Positions 17,071-25,723 of a stretch of DNA of 64,000 nucleotides are shown here, in pieces. The position numbers were made by a program, and so were the translations under genes. The DNA is from Pseudomonas azerbaijanoccidentalis (GTDB lineage Bacteria; Pseudomonadota; Gammaproteobacteria; Pseudomonadales; Pseudomonadaceae). The notes below the pieces were generated by a model. The model saw only the letters and a program-made list of their open reading frames with translations, searched no databases and had not been told where the DNA came from. The DNA is taken from contig NZ_JAHSTU010000002.1 in the NCBI RefSeq assembly GCF_019145495.1, positions 744,001 through 808,000 of the forward strand. The letters are read 5' to 3'. Positions within the stretch are counted from its first letter, which is position 1, and every line of letters begins with the position of its first letter.

Positions 17071-17964
17071 ATGAAAACATCAAGCTTTTTACTAGGCTGC
17101 GTCCTGCTGTTCGCAGGATTTGCCCAAGCTGCGGAAAAACCCGTCATCCGCATCGGCGCCCGGGTGTTCACCGAACAGACCCTGCTGGCGGAGATCACCT
17201 CGCAGTACCTGCGCACCAAAGGTTACGAAGTGCAAGTGACCGGCGGCCTGGGCAGCAACCTGGCCCGCAGCGCCCATGAAAGCGGCCAGTTGGACATGCT
17301 CTGGGAATACACCGGCGTTTCGCTGGTGGCCTACAACCATGTCACTGAAAAACTCGACAGCGAACAGTCCTACGCACGAGTCAAAGAACTCGACGCGAAA
17401 AAAGGCCTGGTCTGGCTCACCCCGTCGAAATTCAGCAACACCTACGCCCTCGCCCTGCCGAAAAACGTTGCCGACGAATACCCGCAGATCAACACCATCA
17501 GTGAACTGAACACGGTGCTGCGCAAGGAAGCCAAGACCAACAATCTGGTGGCGCTGGATACCGAGTTCGCCAACCGTTCGGACGGTCTGGATGGCATGGT
17601 CAAGCTCTACGACATGAACCTGACCCGCAAGAATATCCGCCAGATGGATGCGGGCCTGGTGTACACCGCGCTGCGTAACGGCCAAGTGTTTGCCGGCCTG
17701 GTCTACACCACCGACGGTCGCCTGAATGCCTTCAAGCTGAAGCTGCTGGAAGACGACAAGCATTACTTCCCCGACTACACCGCCGCCCCGGTGGTGCGTC
17801 AGGCGTACCTCGATGCGCACCCGCAATTGGCCGCACAACTCAAGCCGCTGGCGGAACTGTTCGACGACAACACCATGCGCGAACTCAACGCGCGGGTCGA
17901 CGTCGAGCACCAGAGTCCTTCAGCCGTTGCCGCCGATTTCCTGCGCCAGCACCCGATTAATTAA
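17071..17964 (+). CDS. OpuC-type osmoprotectant substrate-binding protein
   Basis: 297-aa periplasmic binding protein of the OpuAC/OsmF type. Signal peptide MKTSSFLLGCVLLFAGFAQA, cleaved before AEKP. The family opening IRIGARVFTEQTLLAEI and GLGSNLARSAHESGQLDMLWEYTG are conserved; tyrosines such as those in WEYTG and GLVYTT are candidates for the aromatic cage that holds quaternary amines. The cysteine at residue 10 is within the hydrophobic part of the signal and is not a clear lipobox, so a soluble periplasmic form is more likely than a lipoprotein. GGAATCGTC precedes the ATG. It delivers substrate to the flanking permeases. Confidence 0.9.
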   Translation: MKTSSFLLGCVLLFAGFAQAAEKPVIRIGARVFTEQTLLAEITSQYLRTKGYEVQVTGGLGSNLARSAHESGQLDMLWEYTGVSLVAYNHVTEKLDSEQSYARVKELDAKKGLVWLTPSKFSNTYALALPKNVADEYPQINTISELNTVLRKEAKTNNLVALDTEFANRSDGLDGMVKLYDMNLTRKNIRQMDAGLVYTALRNGQVFAGLVYTTDGRLNAFKLKLLEDDKHYFPDYTAAPVVRQAYLDAHPQLAAQLKPLAELFDDNTMRELNARVDVEHQSPSAVAADFLRQHPIN

Positions 17965-17976
17965 GGAGGAAAAGTC

Positions 17977-18630
17977 ATGGAATTCCTGAACGCCTTTTCC
18001 CATCTCGACTGGCCATTGGTCTTACACCTGACGTGGCAACACATCACCCTGGTCGGCATCGCCGTGACCCTGGCGATTCTGGTCGGCGTGCCGCTTGGCA
18101 TTCTGATGACCCGCTTCCCGAGTCTCGCCGGCCCCCTGCAGGCCAGTGCCACGGTGCTGCTGACCGTGCCGTCGATTGCCCTGTTCGGCCTGCTGCTGCC
18201 TTTCTATTCCAAGTTCGGCCAGGGCCTCGGGCCGATGCCGGCGATCACCGCCGTGTTCCTGTATTCACTGTTGCCGATCATGCGCAACACCTACCTGGCG
18301 CTGAGCGGTGTAGAACCGGGCATTCGTGAAGCCGCGCGCGGTATTGGCATGACCTTCGGCCAGCGCCTGCGCATGGTTGAACTGCCGATTGCGGTGCCGG
18401 TGATCCTCGCCGGTGTGCGCACCGCCGTGGTGATGAACATCGGTGTCATGACCATCGCCGCCACCATCGGCGCCGGTGGCCTGGGCGTACTCATCCTCGC
18501 TTCCATCAGCCGCAGCGACATGTCGATGCTGATCGTCGGCGCCGTGCTGGTCAGCTTGCTGGCCATCTTCGCCGACCTGCTTCTGCAATGGCTGCAACGT
18601 TCGCTGACTCCAAAAGGATTACTCAAATGA
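17977..18630 (+). CDS. OpuC-type glycine betaine/choline ABC transporter permease (second)
   Basis: 217-aa permease. A strong AAGGAGGA site lies 7 nt before the ATG. The loop GIREAARGIGMTFGQRLRMVE matches the ATPase-docking segment of the family, and GAGGLGVLILASISR is the conserved C-terminal block. It probably forms a heterodimeric channel with the permease encoded two genes upstream. Its stop codon overlaps the ATPase start (ATGA at 18627-18630), a sign of translational coupling. Confidence 0.9.
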   Translation: MEFLNAFSHLDWPLVLHLTWQHITLVGIAVTLAILVGVPLGILMTRFPSLAGPLQASATVLLTVPSIALFGLLLPFYSKFGQGLGPMPAITAVFLYSLLPIMRNTYLALSGVEPGIREAARGIGMTFGQRLRMVELPIAVPVILAGVRTAVVMNIGVMTIAATIGAGGLGVLILASISRSDMSMLIVGAVLVSLLAIFADLLLQWLQRSLTPKGLLK

Positions 18631-19784
18631 TCGAACTTCAAAACCTCAGCAAGACCTTCCAAAGCAACGGCAAAGATGTCAAAGCCGTGGATTCGGTAAG
18701 CCTGACCGTCAATGAAGGCGAAATCTGCGTGTTCCTCGGGCCATCGGGTTGCGGCAAAAGCACCACGCTGAAGATGATCAACCGTCTGATCAAGCCGACC
18801 TCGGGCAAGATCCTGATCAACGGCGAAGACACCACCGGCCTCGACGAAGTGACCCTGCGTCGCAATATTGGCTACGTGATCCAGCAGATCGGTTTGTTCC
18901 CGAACATGACCATCGAAGAAAACATTGTGGTGGTGCCGAAGCTGCTCGGCTGGGACAAACAGAAATGCCACGACCGCGCCCGCGAGTTGATGAGCATGAT
19001 CAAGCTCGAACCCAAGCAATACCTGCATCGTTACCCACGGGAATTGTCCGGTGGGCAGCAACAGCGGATAGGCGTGATTCGAGCACTGGCCGCCGATGCG
19101 CCACTGTTGTTGATGGATGAACCGTTCGGTGCGGTCGACCCGATCAACCGCGAGATGATCCAGAACGAGTTCTTCGAAATGCAGCGGGCGCTGAACAAGA
19201 CCGTGATCATGGTCAGCCATGACATCGATGAGGCGATCAAGCTCGGCGACAAGATTGCGATCTTCCGCGCCGGCAAGTTGTTGCAGATCGATCACCCGGA
19301 CACGCTGCTCGCGCACCCGGCCGATGAGTTTGTGAGCAACTTCGTCGGTCAGGACAGCACCCTCAAACGCCTGTTGTTGGTGAAAGCCGAAGACGCGGCG
19401 GACAACGCGCCCTCCGTCAGCCCGGAAACGACGGTGGCCGAAGCGCTGGAGTTGATGGACGAACACGACCGCCGTTACGTGGTGGTGACCTGCACCGAGA
19501 ACAAAGCCCTGGGCTACGTGCGACGTCGTGACCTGCACCGCCAGGAGGGTACTTGTGGCCAGTACCTGCGCGAATTCAACGCCACCGCCGCGTACGACGA
19601 ACATTTGCGCATCCTGTTGTCGCGCATGTACGAGTTCAATCGAGCGTGGTTGCCGGTAATGGATGCCGAGCGGGTGTTTTTGGGCGAGGTGACGCAGGAG
19701 TCGATTGCGGCTTATTTGAGCTCGGGGCGTTCGCGAGGGATGAAGACCAGCATCGTGTCACCGGCCGAATCAGTGGTCGCCTGA
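18627..19784 (+). CDS. OpuC-type osmoprotectant ABC ATPase with CBS domains
   Basis: 385-aa ATPase. The ATG at 18627 overlaps the preceding stop; a longer frame inside the permease gene is ignored. Walker A GPSGCGKST at about residues 36-44, Q-loop VIQQIGLFPNMTI, signature LSGGQQQRIGVIRAL, Walker B LLLMDEPFGAVD, H-loop MVSHDIDEA. Beyond residue ~255 lie two CBS-type repeats (VSPETTVAEALELMDEHD... and RAWLPVMDAERVFLGEVTQE), the module that in OpuA/OpuCA senses ionic strength or nucleotides. In Pseudomonas opuCABCD as I recall it, the ATPase gene comes first; here it is last, so this may be a paralogous system and I give no gene symbol. Confidence 0.9.
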   Translation: MIELQNLSKTFQSNGKDVKAVDSVSLTVNEGEICVFLGPSGCGKSTTLKMINRLIKPTSGKILINGEDTTGLDEVTLRRNIGYVIQQIGLFPNMTIEENIVVVPKLLGWDKQKCHDRARELMSMIKLEPKQYLHRYPRELSGGQQQRIGVIRALAADAPLLLMDEPFGAVDPINREMIQNEFFEMQRALNKTVIMVSHDIDEAIKLGDKIAIFRAGKLLQIDHPDTLLAHPADEFVSNFVGQDSTLKRLLLVKAEDAADNAPSVSPETTVAEALELMDEHDRRYVVVTCTENKALGYVRRRDLHRQEGTCGQYLREFNATAAYDEHLRILLSRMYEFNRAWLPVMDAERVFLGEVTQESIAAYLSSGRSRGMKTSIVSPAESVVA

Positions 19785-19818
19785 CACCTCAAAGTCCCCG
19801 GTAAAAATGCAAAAACCT

Positions 19819-19905
19819 GTGGGAGCTAGCCTGCTGGCGATAGGGAAATGCCAGTCAATACTGTTTTGATGATGAAATTGTCATCGCCAGCAGGCTGGCT
19901 CTCAC
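19819..19905. repeat. REPIN, GGGAGCTAGCCTGCTGGCGA family
   Basis: GGGAGCTAGCCTGCTGGCGA and the inverted TCGCCAGCAGGCTGGCTCTC, about 42 bases apart. Same family as 13691-13775. It follows the end of the osmoprotectant operon. Confidence 0.85.
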
Positions 19906-20212
19906 AGGTTCGGAGCAAAATTCGGAGACTTCGCAGGCCGGAAAAAAATATCAACAGTGTCGCCGACAAAAGCCTCCCAAAGATCACTCCTGTAATCAGC
20001 CAAACCTCATCTCAGCTCGCGTTCTCGCCCCCAACGTCGCCGAAGTTGACGCCATCGCACTTCCTAGCGACTTAGCGCACAAAAGCGTCGAACGTGCAGG
20101 TATTCTTAACACTTCGCAATTCCTCGGGAACATCCGACTGTCATCTGAGTCGGTTACAAAGAGTGATGCCCGTAACGCGCGTCAGAAGAGTGCAAAAACG
20201 CGACATTTTTTG

Positions 20213-20241
20213 TTGATCTCAAGCCCCTCACGCCCTAAAGT
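20213..20241 (+). promoter_or_regulatory. Candidate sigma-70 promoter in the speC leader region
   Basis: TTGATC (20213-20218), a 17-nt spacer, TAAAGT (20236-20241). Predicted start near 20248. It lies about 230 nt before the speC start codon and about 55 nt before an intrinsic terminator. The rest of the 660-base gap from 19785 holds a REPIN (19819-19905) and no recognised gene. Confidence 0.45.
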
Positions 20242-20256
20242 TCGCGCCGAACGTCC

Positions 20257-20367
20257 ATGCTGGAAACGATCCATCCGGCTCAAGTACTGACGACGAGACA
20301 GCAAGGCCAAGGGAAAGCTGCACTTCCCATGGCCTTTTTGCTTTCGGCGACATGCCTTGGGAAGTAG
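20257..20367 (+). other. Possible 36-codon upstream ORF overlapping the speC leader terminator
   Basis: An ATG frame of 36 codons plus TAG beginning MLETIHPAQVLTTRQ and ending LLSATCLGK. It spans the terminator hairpin, so ribosomes on it could affect terminator folding. There is no recognisable Shine-Dalgarno sequence before it and no codon signature that makes it convincing, so it is recorded as a possibility only. Confidence 0.15.
20304..20340 (+). terminator. Intrinsic terminator inside the speC leader
   Basis: AGGCCA-A-GGGAA pairs with TTCCC-A-TGGCCT (11 pairs, one A-A mismatch), an 8-nt loop, then TTTTTGCTTT. It lies 105-140 nt before the speC start, on the same strand. The right arm TTCCCATGGC can alternatively pair with GCCTTGGGAA at 20354-20363. 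Confidence 0.7.
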
Positions 20368-20444
20368 GCGAACCAAAGTGGGGATACGGAGGACGTTCAT
20401 TTGCACCCATTGATTAACGACGTTTGCCACTAGGAGTCCCAAGT

Positions 20445-21608
20445 ATGTCGATCCAGGTCGAAGACTATTTCGCGCGTGAAACCTTTCAGAAAATGAAGGC
20501 GTTCGCCGACAAACAGGAAACCCCGTTCGTGGTGATCGACACCGCGATGATCAGCCAGGCCTATGACGACCTGCGTGCCGGTTTCGAATTCGCCAAGGTC
20601 TACTACGCGGTCAAGGCCAACCCGGCCGTGGAAATCATCGACCTGCTCAAAGAGAAAGGCTCGAGTTTCGACATCGCCTCGATCTACGAGCTGGACAAAG
20701 TGCTGAGCCGCGGCGTCAGCGCCGACCAGATCAGCTACGGCAACACCATCAAGAAATCCAAGGACATCCGCTACTTCTACGAGAAGGGCGTGCGCCTGTT
20801 CGCCACAGACTCCGAAGCCGACCTGCGCAACATCGCCAAGGCTGCACCGGGTTCGAAAGTCTACGTACGCATCCTGACCGAAGGCTCGACCACCGCCGAC
20901 TGGCCTTTGTCGCGCAAATTCGGCTGCCAGACCGACATGGCCATGGACCTGCTGATCCTCGCCCGTGACCTGGGCCTGGTGCCTTACGGCATCTCGTTCC
21001 ACGTCGGTTCGCAGCAGCGCGACATCAGCGTCTGGGACGCAGCGATCGCCAAGGTCAAAGTGATCTTCGAGCGCCTGAAAGAAGAAGACGGCATTCACCT
21101 GAAGCTGATCAACATGGGCGGCGGCTTCCCGGCCAACTACATCACCCGCACCAACAGCCTGGAAACCTACGCTGAAGAAATCATCCGTTTCCTCAAGGAA
21201 GACTTCGGTGACGATCTGCCCGAAATCATTCTGGAGCCGGGCCGTTCGCTGATCGCCAACGCCGGTATCCTGGTCAGCGAAGTGGTGCTGGTCGCGCGTA
21301 AATCCCGTACCGCCGTCGAGCGTTGGGTGTACACGGATGTGGGCAAATTCTCCGGCCTGATCGAAACCATGGACGAAGCCATCAAGTTCCCGATCTGGAC
21401 CGAGAAGAAAGGCGAGATGGAAGAAGTCGTGATCGCCGGCCCAACCTGCGACAGCGCCGACATCATGTACGAAAACTACAAGTACGGCCTGCCGCTGAAC
21501 CTGGCCATTGGTGATCGCCTGTACTGGCTGTCGACCGGTGCGTACACCACCAGCTACAGCGCAGTTGAGTTCAATGGCTTCCCGCCGCTGAAGTCGTTCT
21601 ACGTGTAA
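20445..21608 (+). CDS. speC: Ornithine decarboxylase (group IV PLP decarboxylase)
   Basis: 387-aa alanine-racemase-fold decarboxylase that makes putrescine from ornithine. The ATG at 20445 follows CTAGGAGTCC at good spacing; an earlier in-frame ATG at 20424 is not used. PLP lysine K57 lies in YYAVKANPA, the glycine-rich phosphate loop is GGGFPANY, EPGRSLIANAG binds PLP, and the active-site cysteine motif is GPTCDSADIM. The length equals that of P. aeruginosa SpeC (387 aa), to which I assign it. Some group IV enzymes also use lysine; the two activities cannot be told apart by eye. Long leader with a terminator upstream (see 20213-20340); strong terminator downstream. Confidence 0.9.
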   Translation: MSIQVEDYFARETFQKMKAFADKQETPFVVIDTAMISQAYDDLRAGFEFAKVYYAVKANPAVEIIDLLKEKGSSFDIASIYELDKVLSRGVSADQISYGNTIKKSKDIRYFYEKGVRLFATDSEADLRNIAKAAPGSKVYVRILTEGSTTADWPLSRKFGCQTDMAMDLLILARDLGLVPYGISFHVGSQQRDISVWDAAIAKVKVIFERLKEEDGIHLKLINMGGGFPANYITRTNSLETYAEEIIRFLKEDFGDDLPEIILEPGRSLIANAGILVSEVVLVARKSRTAVERWVYTDVGKFSGLIETMDEAIKFPIWTEKKGEMEEVVIAGPTCDSADIMYENYKYGLPLNLAIGDRLYWLSTGAYTTSYSAVEFNGFPPLKSFYV

Positions 21609-21626
21609 TCGCTACACGCTGAACGC

Positions 21627-21657
21627 AAAAAGCCCATGACATTTCATGGGCTTTTTT
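21627..21657 (+). terminator. Intrinsic terminator of speC
   Basis: AGCCCATGA (21631-21639), loop CATT, TCATGGGCT (21644-21652), then TTTTT. A-rich on the 5' side. Confidence 0.9.
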
Positions 21658-21677
21658 GTGCCTGCTGACTCGACCCT

Positions 21678-21760
21678 GTAGGAGCTGCCGCAGGCTGCGA
21701 TCTTTTGATTTTGATTTGCAGAAGCAAGACCAAAAGATCGCAGCCTGCGGCAGCTCCTAC
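21678..21760. repeat. REPIN, GTAGGAGCTGCCGCAGGC family; supplies the stop codon of the Sel1 gene
   Basis: GTAGGAGCTGCCGCAGGCTG and the perfect inverse CAGCCTGCGGCAGCTCCTAC, about 43 bases apart. On the minus strand the TAG of its terminal GTAGGAGC is the in-frame stop codon (21757-21759) of the Sel1-repeat gene. Confidence 0.88.
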
Positions 21761-22503
21761 AGTTCAGCGCACCGTTTGGCGTAGTCGTCTGCCATCGCCT
21801 GAATACGTGGATCAGTTGCTCCCGTAAGAGCCTGACTCGCCACCCGCAGGAAATTCAGATTGCCACCGGCCAGCGCCTTACGCAGCCAGATCAATGCACC
21901 CTCAATGTTCCCGTCGTCAGCCAGCATCGCCGCAAAGCTGAACTGACCGCGAAAATCCCCGCCCTCGGCCGAACGTCGATACCAGTCACGGGCCGCTGTC
22001 GGATCCGCCGGACAGACGCGCCCCTCTTCCAGATATCGACCCAACAGATTCATCGATTTCGCATGACCGAGTTCGGCAGCCTGGCGATACAAACTCAGTG
22101 CGCGTTGCTGATCCTCAACCACCCCGCGCCCCGTCGCCAGCAGGTTGGCATAGTTGTACATCGCCCAGTCCAGCCCGGCTTCCGCCGCCATCTGATAATG
22201 CCGTGCGGCCAACGAAGCATCCGCCTCGCAGCCCCAACCATGCTCATGACAACGGCCGAGCATATTGCGCGCCATCAAATGCCCGCGACGGGCGGCGATG
22301 TCGAACCAGCGCACGGCGAGCGGCTGATCCTGAGCGATGCCCTGCCCGTCCAGCAGAATCTGGCCGAGTAACGCCTGGGCATCGAGGATGTCTGCGCGCG
22401 CCGCCATCAGAATTGCCTGGGCGGCACGGGCCGGGCTTTCGTCAAGCATGGATTTGAGCGCGTCACCGTCGAGGATTTCTTCGCGGCGCAAATGAAAACT
22501 CAT
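21757..22503 (-). CDS. Sel1-repeat protein, downstream partner of piuC
   Basis: 248-aa soluble protein made of about five Sel1-like (TPR-related) helical repeats, e.g. [61 protein letters not shown]. No signal peptide, so it is cytoplasmic. The start ATG overlaps the piuC stop codon (ATGA at 22500-22503); the longer frame to 22515 would lie inside piuC. This coupling ties it to the iron-regulated piuC transcript. PAO1 has a comparable hypothetical gene after piuC, as I recall. Sel1 repeats are protein-protein scaffolds; the partner is unknown. The stop codon is donated by a REP unit. Confidence 0.85.
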   Translation of the reverse strand: MSFHLRREEILDGDALKSMLDESPARAAQAILMAARADILDAQALLGQILLDGQGIAQDQPLAVRWFDIAARRGHLMARNMLGRCHEHGWGCEADASLAARHYQMAAEAGLDWAMYNYANLLATGRGVVEDQQRALSLYRQAAELGHAKSMNLLGRYLEEGRVCPADPTAARDWYRRSAEGGDFRGQFSFAAMLADDGNIEGALIWLRKALAGGNLNFLRVASQALTGATDPRIQAMADDYAKRCAEL

Positions 22504-23180
22504 ACCTCGACCCAACGGCGCAACAGGTTGTGATAGGTGCCGGTCAGGCGGATTAGCGAAGGGTGATCGGGGACATCCTGGGTCAGCTGCCGGATCGCCC
22601 CGTCCATCTCGAACAGCAGCGCCCGCTGACTGTCTTCGCGCACCAGGCTTTGCGTCCAGAAGAACGAAGCGTAGCGCGTGCCACGGGTGACGGCATTGAC
22701 CTTGTGCAAACTGGTGCCGGGGTAGAGCACCATATCGCCGGCCGGCAGCTTTACGCGCTGGGTGCCGTAGGTGTCCTGGATTTCCAGTTCGCCGCCGTCG
22801 TAGTCCTCGGGCTCACTGAAGAACAGCGTGGCCGAGAGGTCGGTACGCACCCGCTCGATGCTGCCCTTGGGCTGGCGCACGGCATTATCGATGTGGAAGT
22901 CGAAACTGCCCCCCGCCGTGTAACAGTTCAGTAACGGAGGAAAGACCTTGTGCGGCAAGGCTGCCGACATGAATTGCGGATTGTTCCACAACCGCTCCAG
23001 CATGGCGGCGCCGATCTCCTTGGCCAGCGGATGACCTTCCGGCAACTGCAAATTGTGCTTGGCCTTGGCCGACTGGTAACCGGCGGTGATCTTGCCATCG
23101 GCCCAATCAGCCTGCTCCAGAGCCCCACGGATGCGCTGCACTTCTTCTTTTTCGAACAGGCCGGGAATGTGCAGCAGCAT
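22500..23180 (-). CDS. piuC: PKHD-type Fe(II)/2-oxoglutarate dioxygenase PiuC
   Basis: 226-aa cytoplasmic oxygenase. The double-stranded beta-helix iron ligands are visible: HID in [10 protein letters not shown] and the distal His in [15 protein letters not shown], with the 2-oxoglutarate-binding Arg in the same segment ([13 protein letters not shown]). Length matches the PKHD hydroxylase (YbiX/PiuC) family. It is divergent from piuA across 207 bases that hold a Fur-box-like site, and is coupled to the Sel1 gene. In P. aeruginosa piuC is induced by iron starvation together with the PiuA receptor. The substrate is not known; a modified siderophore or receptor component is a common guess. Confidence 0.92.
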   Translation of the reverse strand: MLLHIPGLFEKEEVQRIRGALEQADWADGKITAGYQSAKAKHNLQLPEGHPLAKEIGAAMLERLWNNPQFMSAALPHKVFPPLLNCYTAGGSFDFHIDNAVRQPKGSIERVRTDLSATLFFSEPEDYDGGELEIQDTYGTQRVKLPAGDMVLYPGTSLHKVNAVTRGTRYASFFWTQSLVREDSQRALLFEMDGAIRQLTQDVPDHPSLIRLTGTYHNLLRRWVEV

Positions 23181-23213
23181 GGCGAAAACACCTGAGAAGA
23201 AAAGGGTGCCAAT

Positions 23214-23232
23214 GGTATTGATTCTTATTGCC
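23214..23232. promoter_or_regulatory. Fur-box-like site between piuC and piuA
   Basis: GGTATTGATTCTTATTGCC matches the 19-bp Fur consensus GATAATGATAATCATTATC at 12 positions and is A+T rich. It lies 34 nt upstream of piuC and about 155 nt upstream of piuA; a separate box nearer piuA was not clearly seen. The 23280-23370 stretch is A+T rich and probably holds the piuA promoter. Confidence 0.4.
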
Positions 23233-23387
23233 CGTGTAAAACCCGCTAGACGAACGAAGCAGCAAAAACCGTAAGGCTAAATTGTAAAGAATGTAAATTC
23301 AGTGCGAATAGTAATGTTTCGCAATTGATACGAATACGTGTTTACCCTATATTCCGCGACCTCAAATCCTTGGGGAGGGGAATTAAA

Positions 23388-25721
23388 ATGTCACGTCAAC
23401 AACAGTCACCGGTCAGCTCACCACGTTTGCTCGCTTCTGCAATTGGCGTGGCGATCACTGCCGGCTCCGCTGGTCCCATGGTGTTCGCGGCTGAAAAAAC
23501 CGACGACAAAGCACCGGGCAACACGATTTCCCTCGGTGCCACAGCCATTACCGGTGAAGCCCAGGACGAGACGACCTACAACGTCGAAAAAGCCTCCTCT
23601 CCCAAGTACACCGCGCCGCTGGTAGACACCCCGCGCTCGGTCACGGTCATCCCGCAACAAGTCCTCAAGGACACTGGCGCCCTGAACATGCAGGACGCGC
23701 TGCGCACCGTTCCAGGCATCACCTTCGGTGCTGGTGAAGGTGGCAACCCGCAAGGCGACCGTCCGTTCATTCGCGGTTTCGATGCCCAAGGTGATACCTA
23801 CCTCGACGGCGTACGCGACACCGGTTCGCAGAGCCGCGAGATCTTCGCCGTAGAATCGATCGAAGTCAGCAAAGGCCCGAACTCGGCCATCGGTGGCCGT
23901 GGCGCTGCCGGCGGCAGCATCAACCTGGTGAGCAAGAAGGCGCACCTGGGCAACTCGCTCGACGGTGGTTTCACTTGGGGCTCGGACCAGACTCAGCGCT
24001 ACACCTTCGACGGTAACTACCAGTTCACCGACACCGCCGCCGGCCGTCTGAACCTGATGAGCCACGAGAGCAACGTCGCCGGTCGTGACAGCGTCGATTA
24101 CGATCGCTGGGGTATCGCACCGTCGCTGGTCTTCGGCCTGGGCACTGACACTCGGGTCAATCTCGACTACTACCACCTCGAAAGCAACGACACCCCGGAT
24201 TCGGGCATTCCGTACTCGATTCCAGTCGCTGGTTCCGCTGCCCGCACCAAATCCAACCCGGACAAACCGGAAGACGGCGGCGACAGCAGCAACTTCTATG
24301 GCCTCGATGGCCGTGATTTCCGCAAGGGCCGCACCGATACCGCGACCTTCGCCATCGAGCACGACCTGAACGACGCGCTCACCATCAAGAACACCCTGCG
24401 TCACGGCACCAGCATGCAGGACTACATCCTGACCCAGCCGGATGACAGCAAGGGCAACGTCAACAATGGCAGCGTGTGGCGCCGGGCCAACACCCGTGTC
24501 AGCAACACTGAAACAACCACCAACCAGACCGACCTGTTTGGTGACGTGTACATCGCGGGCTTCAAGAACAGCTTCGCCACCGGTATCGAGTTGAGCCGCG
24601 AGGAAAGTAAAAAATCCTCGTACAACGTCAACACCGACACCACGCCGGGGACTCCAACTACAACAGCGGATCCAGGCACCCAATGCACCCCGGCAAGGAT
24701 CGGTGCTCCTAGCGGCTACAACTGCACCTCGCTGTCCAACCCGAACCCGAGCGACCCATGGAACGGTGCCATCTCGCGTAACTACGCCGGCACCGACACC
24801 ACCGGTAAAACCTACGCGCTCTACGTGTTCGACACCCTGACGCTGTCAGACCAGTGGCTGGTGAACATGGGCCTGCGCTACGACCATTTCGACACCGACT
24901 ACAAAACCTACAACGCTGCCGGCACCACCACCGCCAAGGGCGATGATGTCAGCGAGTTCGTGACCGGTCAGTTCGGCGTGGTCTACAAGCCGGCAGAAAA
25001 CGGCAGCATCTATGCGTCCTACGCAACCTCGGCAACACCACCGGGCGCGACCCTTGGCGAAGGCCAGGACGGCAACCCGCTGGGCGGCACCCCGGATCGC
25101 AGCGGCAACTTGTTGAGCAGCGACCTGGAGCCGGAAACCACCAAGAACTACGAAATCGGCACCAAGTGGGATCTGTTGAATGATCGTCTGTCGCTGACGG
25201 CAGACATCTTCCGCACCGAGAAAGACAACGCTCGTGTGCAAACCAACACCACTACTTACGAGAACGTCGGTAAAACCCGCGTTCAAGGTTTCGAACTGTC
25301 GGCCACCGGCAAGCTCACCGACAAATGGCAGGTGTTCGCCGGTTACGCCTACATGGACAGCGAGCAAGTGGATGGCGGCGACTTGCCGGCAAACAAAGCC
25401 AACAATGGCAACGAACTGCCGAACACACCGAAGAACAGCGCCAGCCTGTGGACGACTTACCAAGTCACGCCGAAGCTGACCATCGGTGGCGGCGCGTTCT
25501 ATGTCGACGACGTATTCGGTAGCGCAGCCAACACCACCATGGTCGATTCCTACGTTCGCTACGATGCGATGGCCGCCTACAAGCTGACCAAAAACGTCGA
25601 CCTGCAATTGAACGTGCAGAACCTGACCGACGAAACCTACTACGACAAAGCGTTCTCGACCCACTTCGCCAACCAGGCGGCGGGCCGTACTGCCTTGCTG
25701 AGCACCAACTTCCACTTCTGA
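23388..25721 (+). CDS. piuA: TonB-dependent siderophore receptor PiuA (Fiu/CirA type)
   Basis: 777-aa outer-membrane receptor. The ATG at 23388 follows GGGGAGGGG; the earlier in-frame ATG at 23325 is inside the promoter region. N-terminal export signal to about residue 35 (ending VFAAEKT). The plug domain starts near residue 80 (LVDTPRSVTVIPQQVL) and contains RPFIRGFDAQGD; the 22-strand barrel follows and ends with an aromatic residue (STNFHF), as needed for BAM recognition. It belongs to the catecholate-siderophore subgroup represented by Fiu and PiuA, also an entry route for siderophore-linked beta-lactams in P. aeruginosa. The natural ligand is inferred from the family. Confidence 0.9.
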   Translation: MSRQQQSPVSSPRLLASAIGVAITAGSAGPMVFAAEKTDDKAPGNTISLGATAITGEAQDETTYNVEKASSPKYTAPLVDTPRSVTVIPQQVLKDTGALNMQDALRTVPGITFGAGEGGNPQGDRPFIRGFDAQGDTYLDGVRDTGSQSREIFAVESIEVSKGPNSAIGGRGAAGGSINLVSKKAHLGNSLDGGFTWGSDQTQRYTFDGNYQFTDTAAGRLNLMSHESNVAGRDSVDYDRWGIAPSLVFGLGTDTRVNLDYYHLESNDTPDSGIPYSIPVAGSAARTKSNPDKPEDGGDSSNFYGLDGRDFRKGRTDTATFAIEHDLNDALTIKNTLRHGTSMQDYILTQPDDSKGNVNNGSVWRRANTRVSNTETTTNQTDLFGDVYIAGFKNSFATGIELSREESKKSSYNVNTDTTPGTPTTTADPGTQCTPARIGAPSGYNCTSLSNPNPSDPWNGAISRNYAGTDTTGKTYALYVFDTLTLSDQWLVNMGLRYDHFDTDYKTYNAAGTTTAKGDDVSEFVTGQFGVVYKPAENGSIYASYATSATPPGATLGEGQDGNPLGGTPDRSGNLLSSDLEPETTKNYEIGTKWDLLNDRLSLTADIFRTEKDNARVQTNTTTYENVGKTRVQGFELSATGKLTDKWQVFAGYAYMDSEQVDGGDLPANKANNGNELPNTPKNSASLWTTYQVTPKLTIGGGAFYVDDVFGSAANTTMVDSYVRYDAMAAYKLTKNVDLQLNVQNLTDETYYDKAFSTHFANQAAGRTALLSTNFHF

Positions 25722-25723
25722 TC

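Noticed and set aside
20182..20442. 86-codon minus-strand open frame in the speC leader
   Set aside because: No ribosome site, and it covers the leader terminator and the speC ribosome site; chance open frame.
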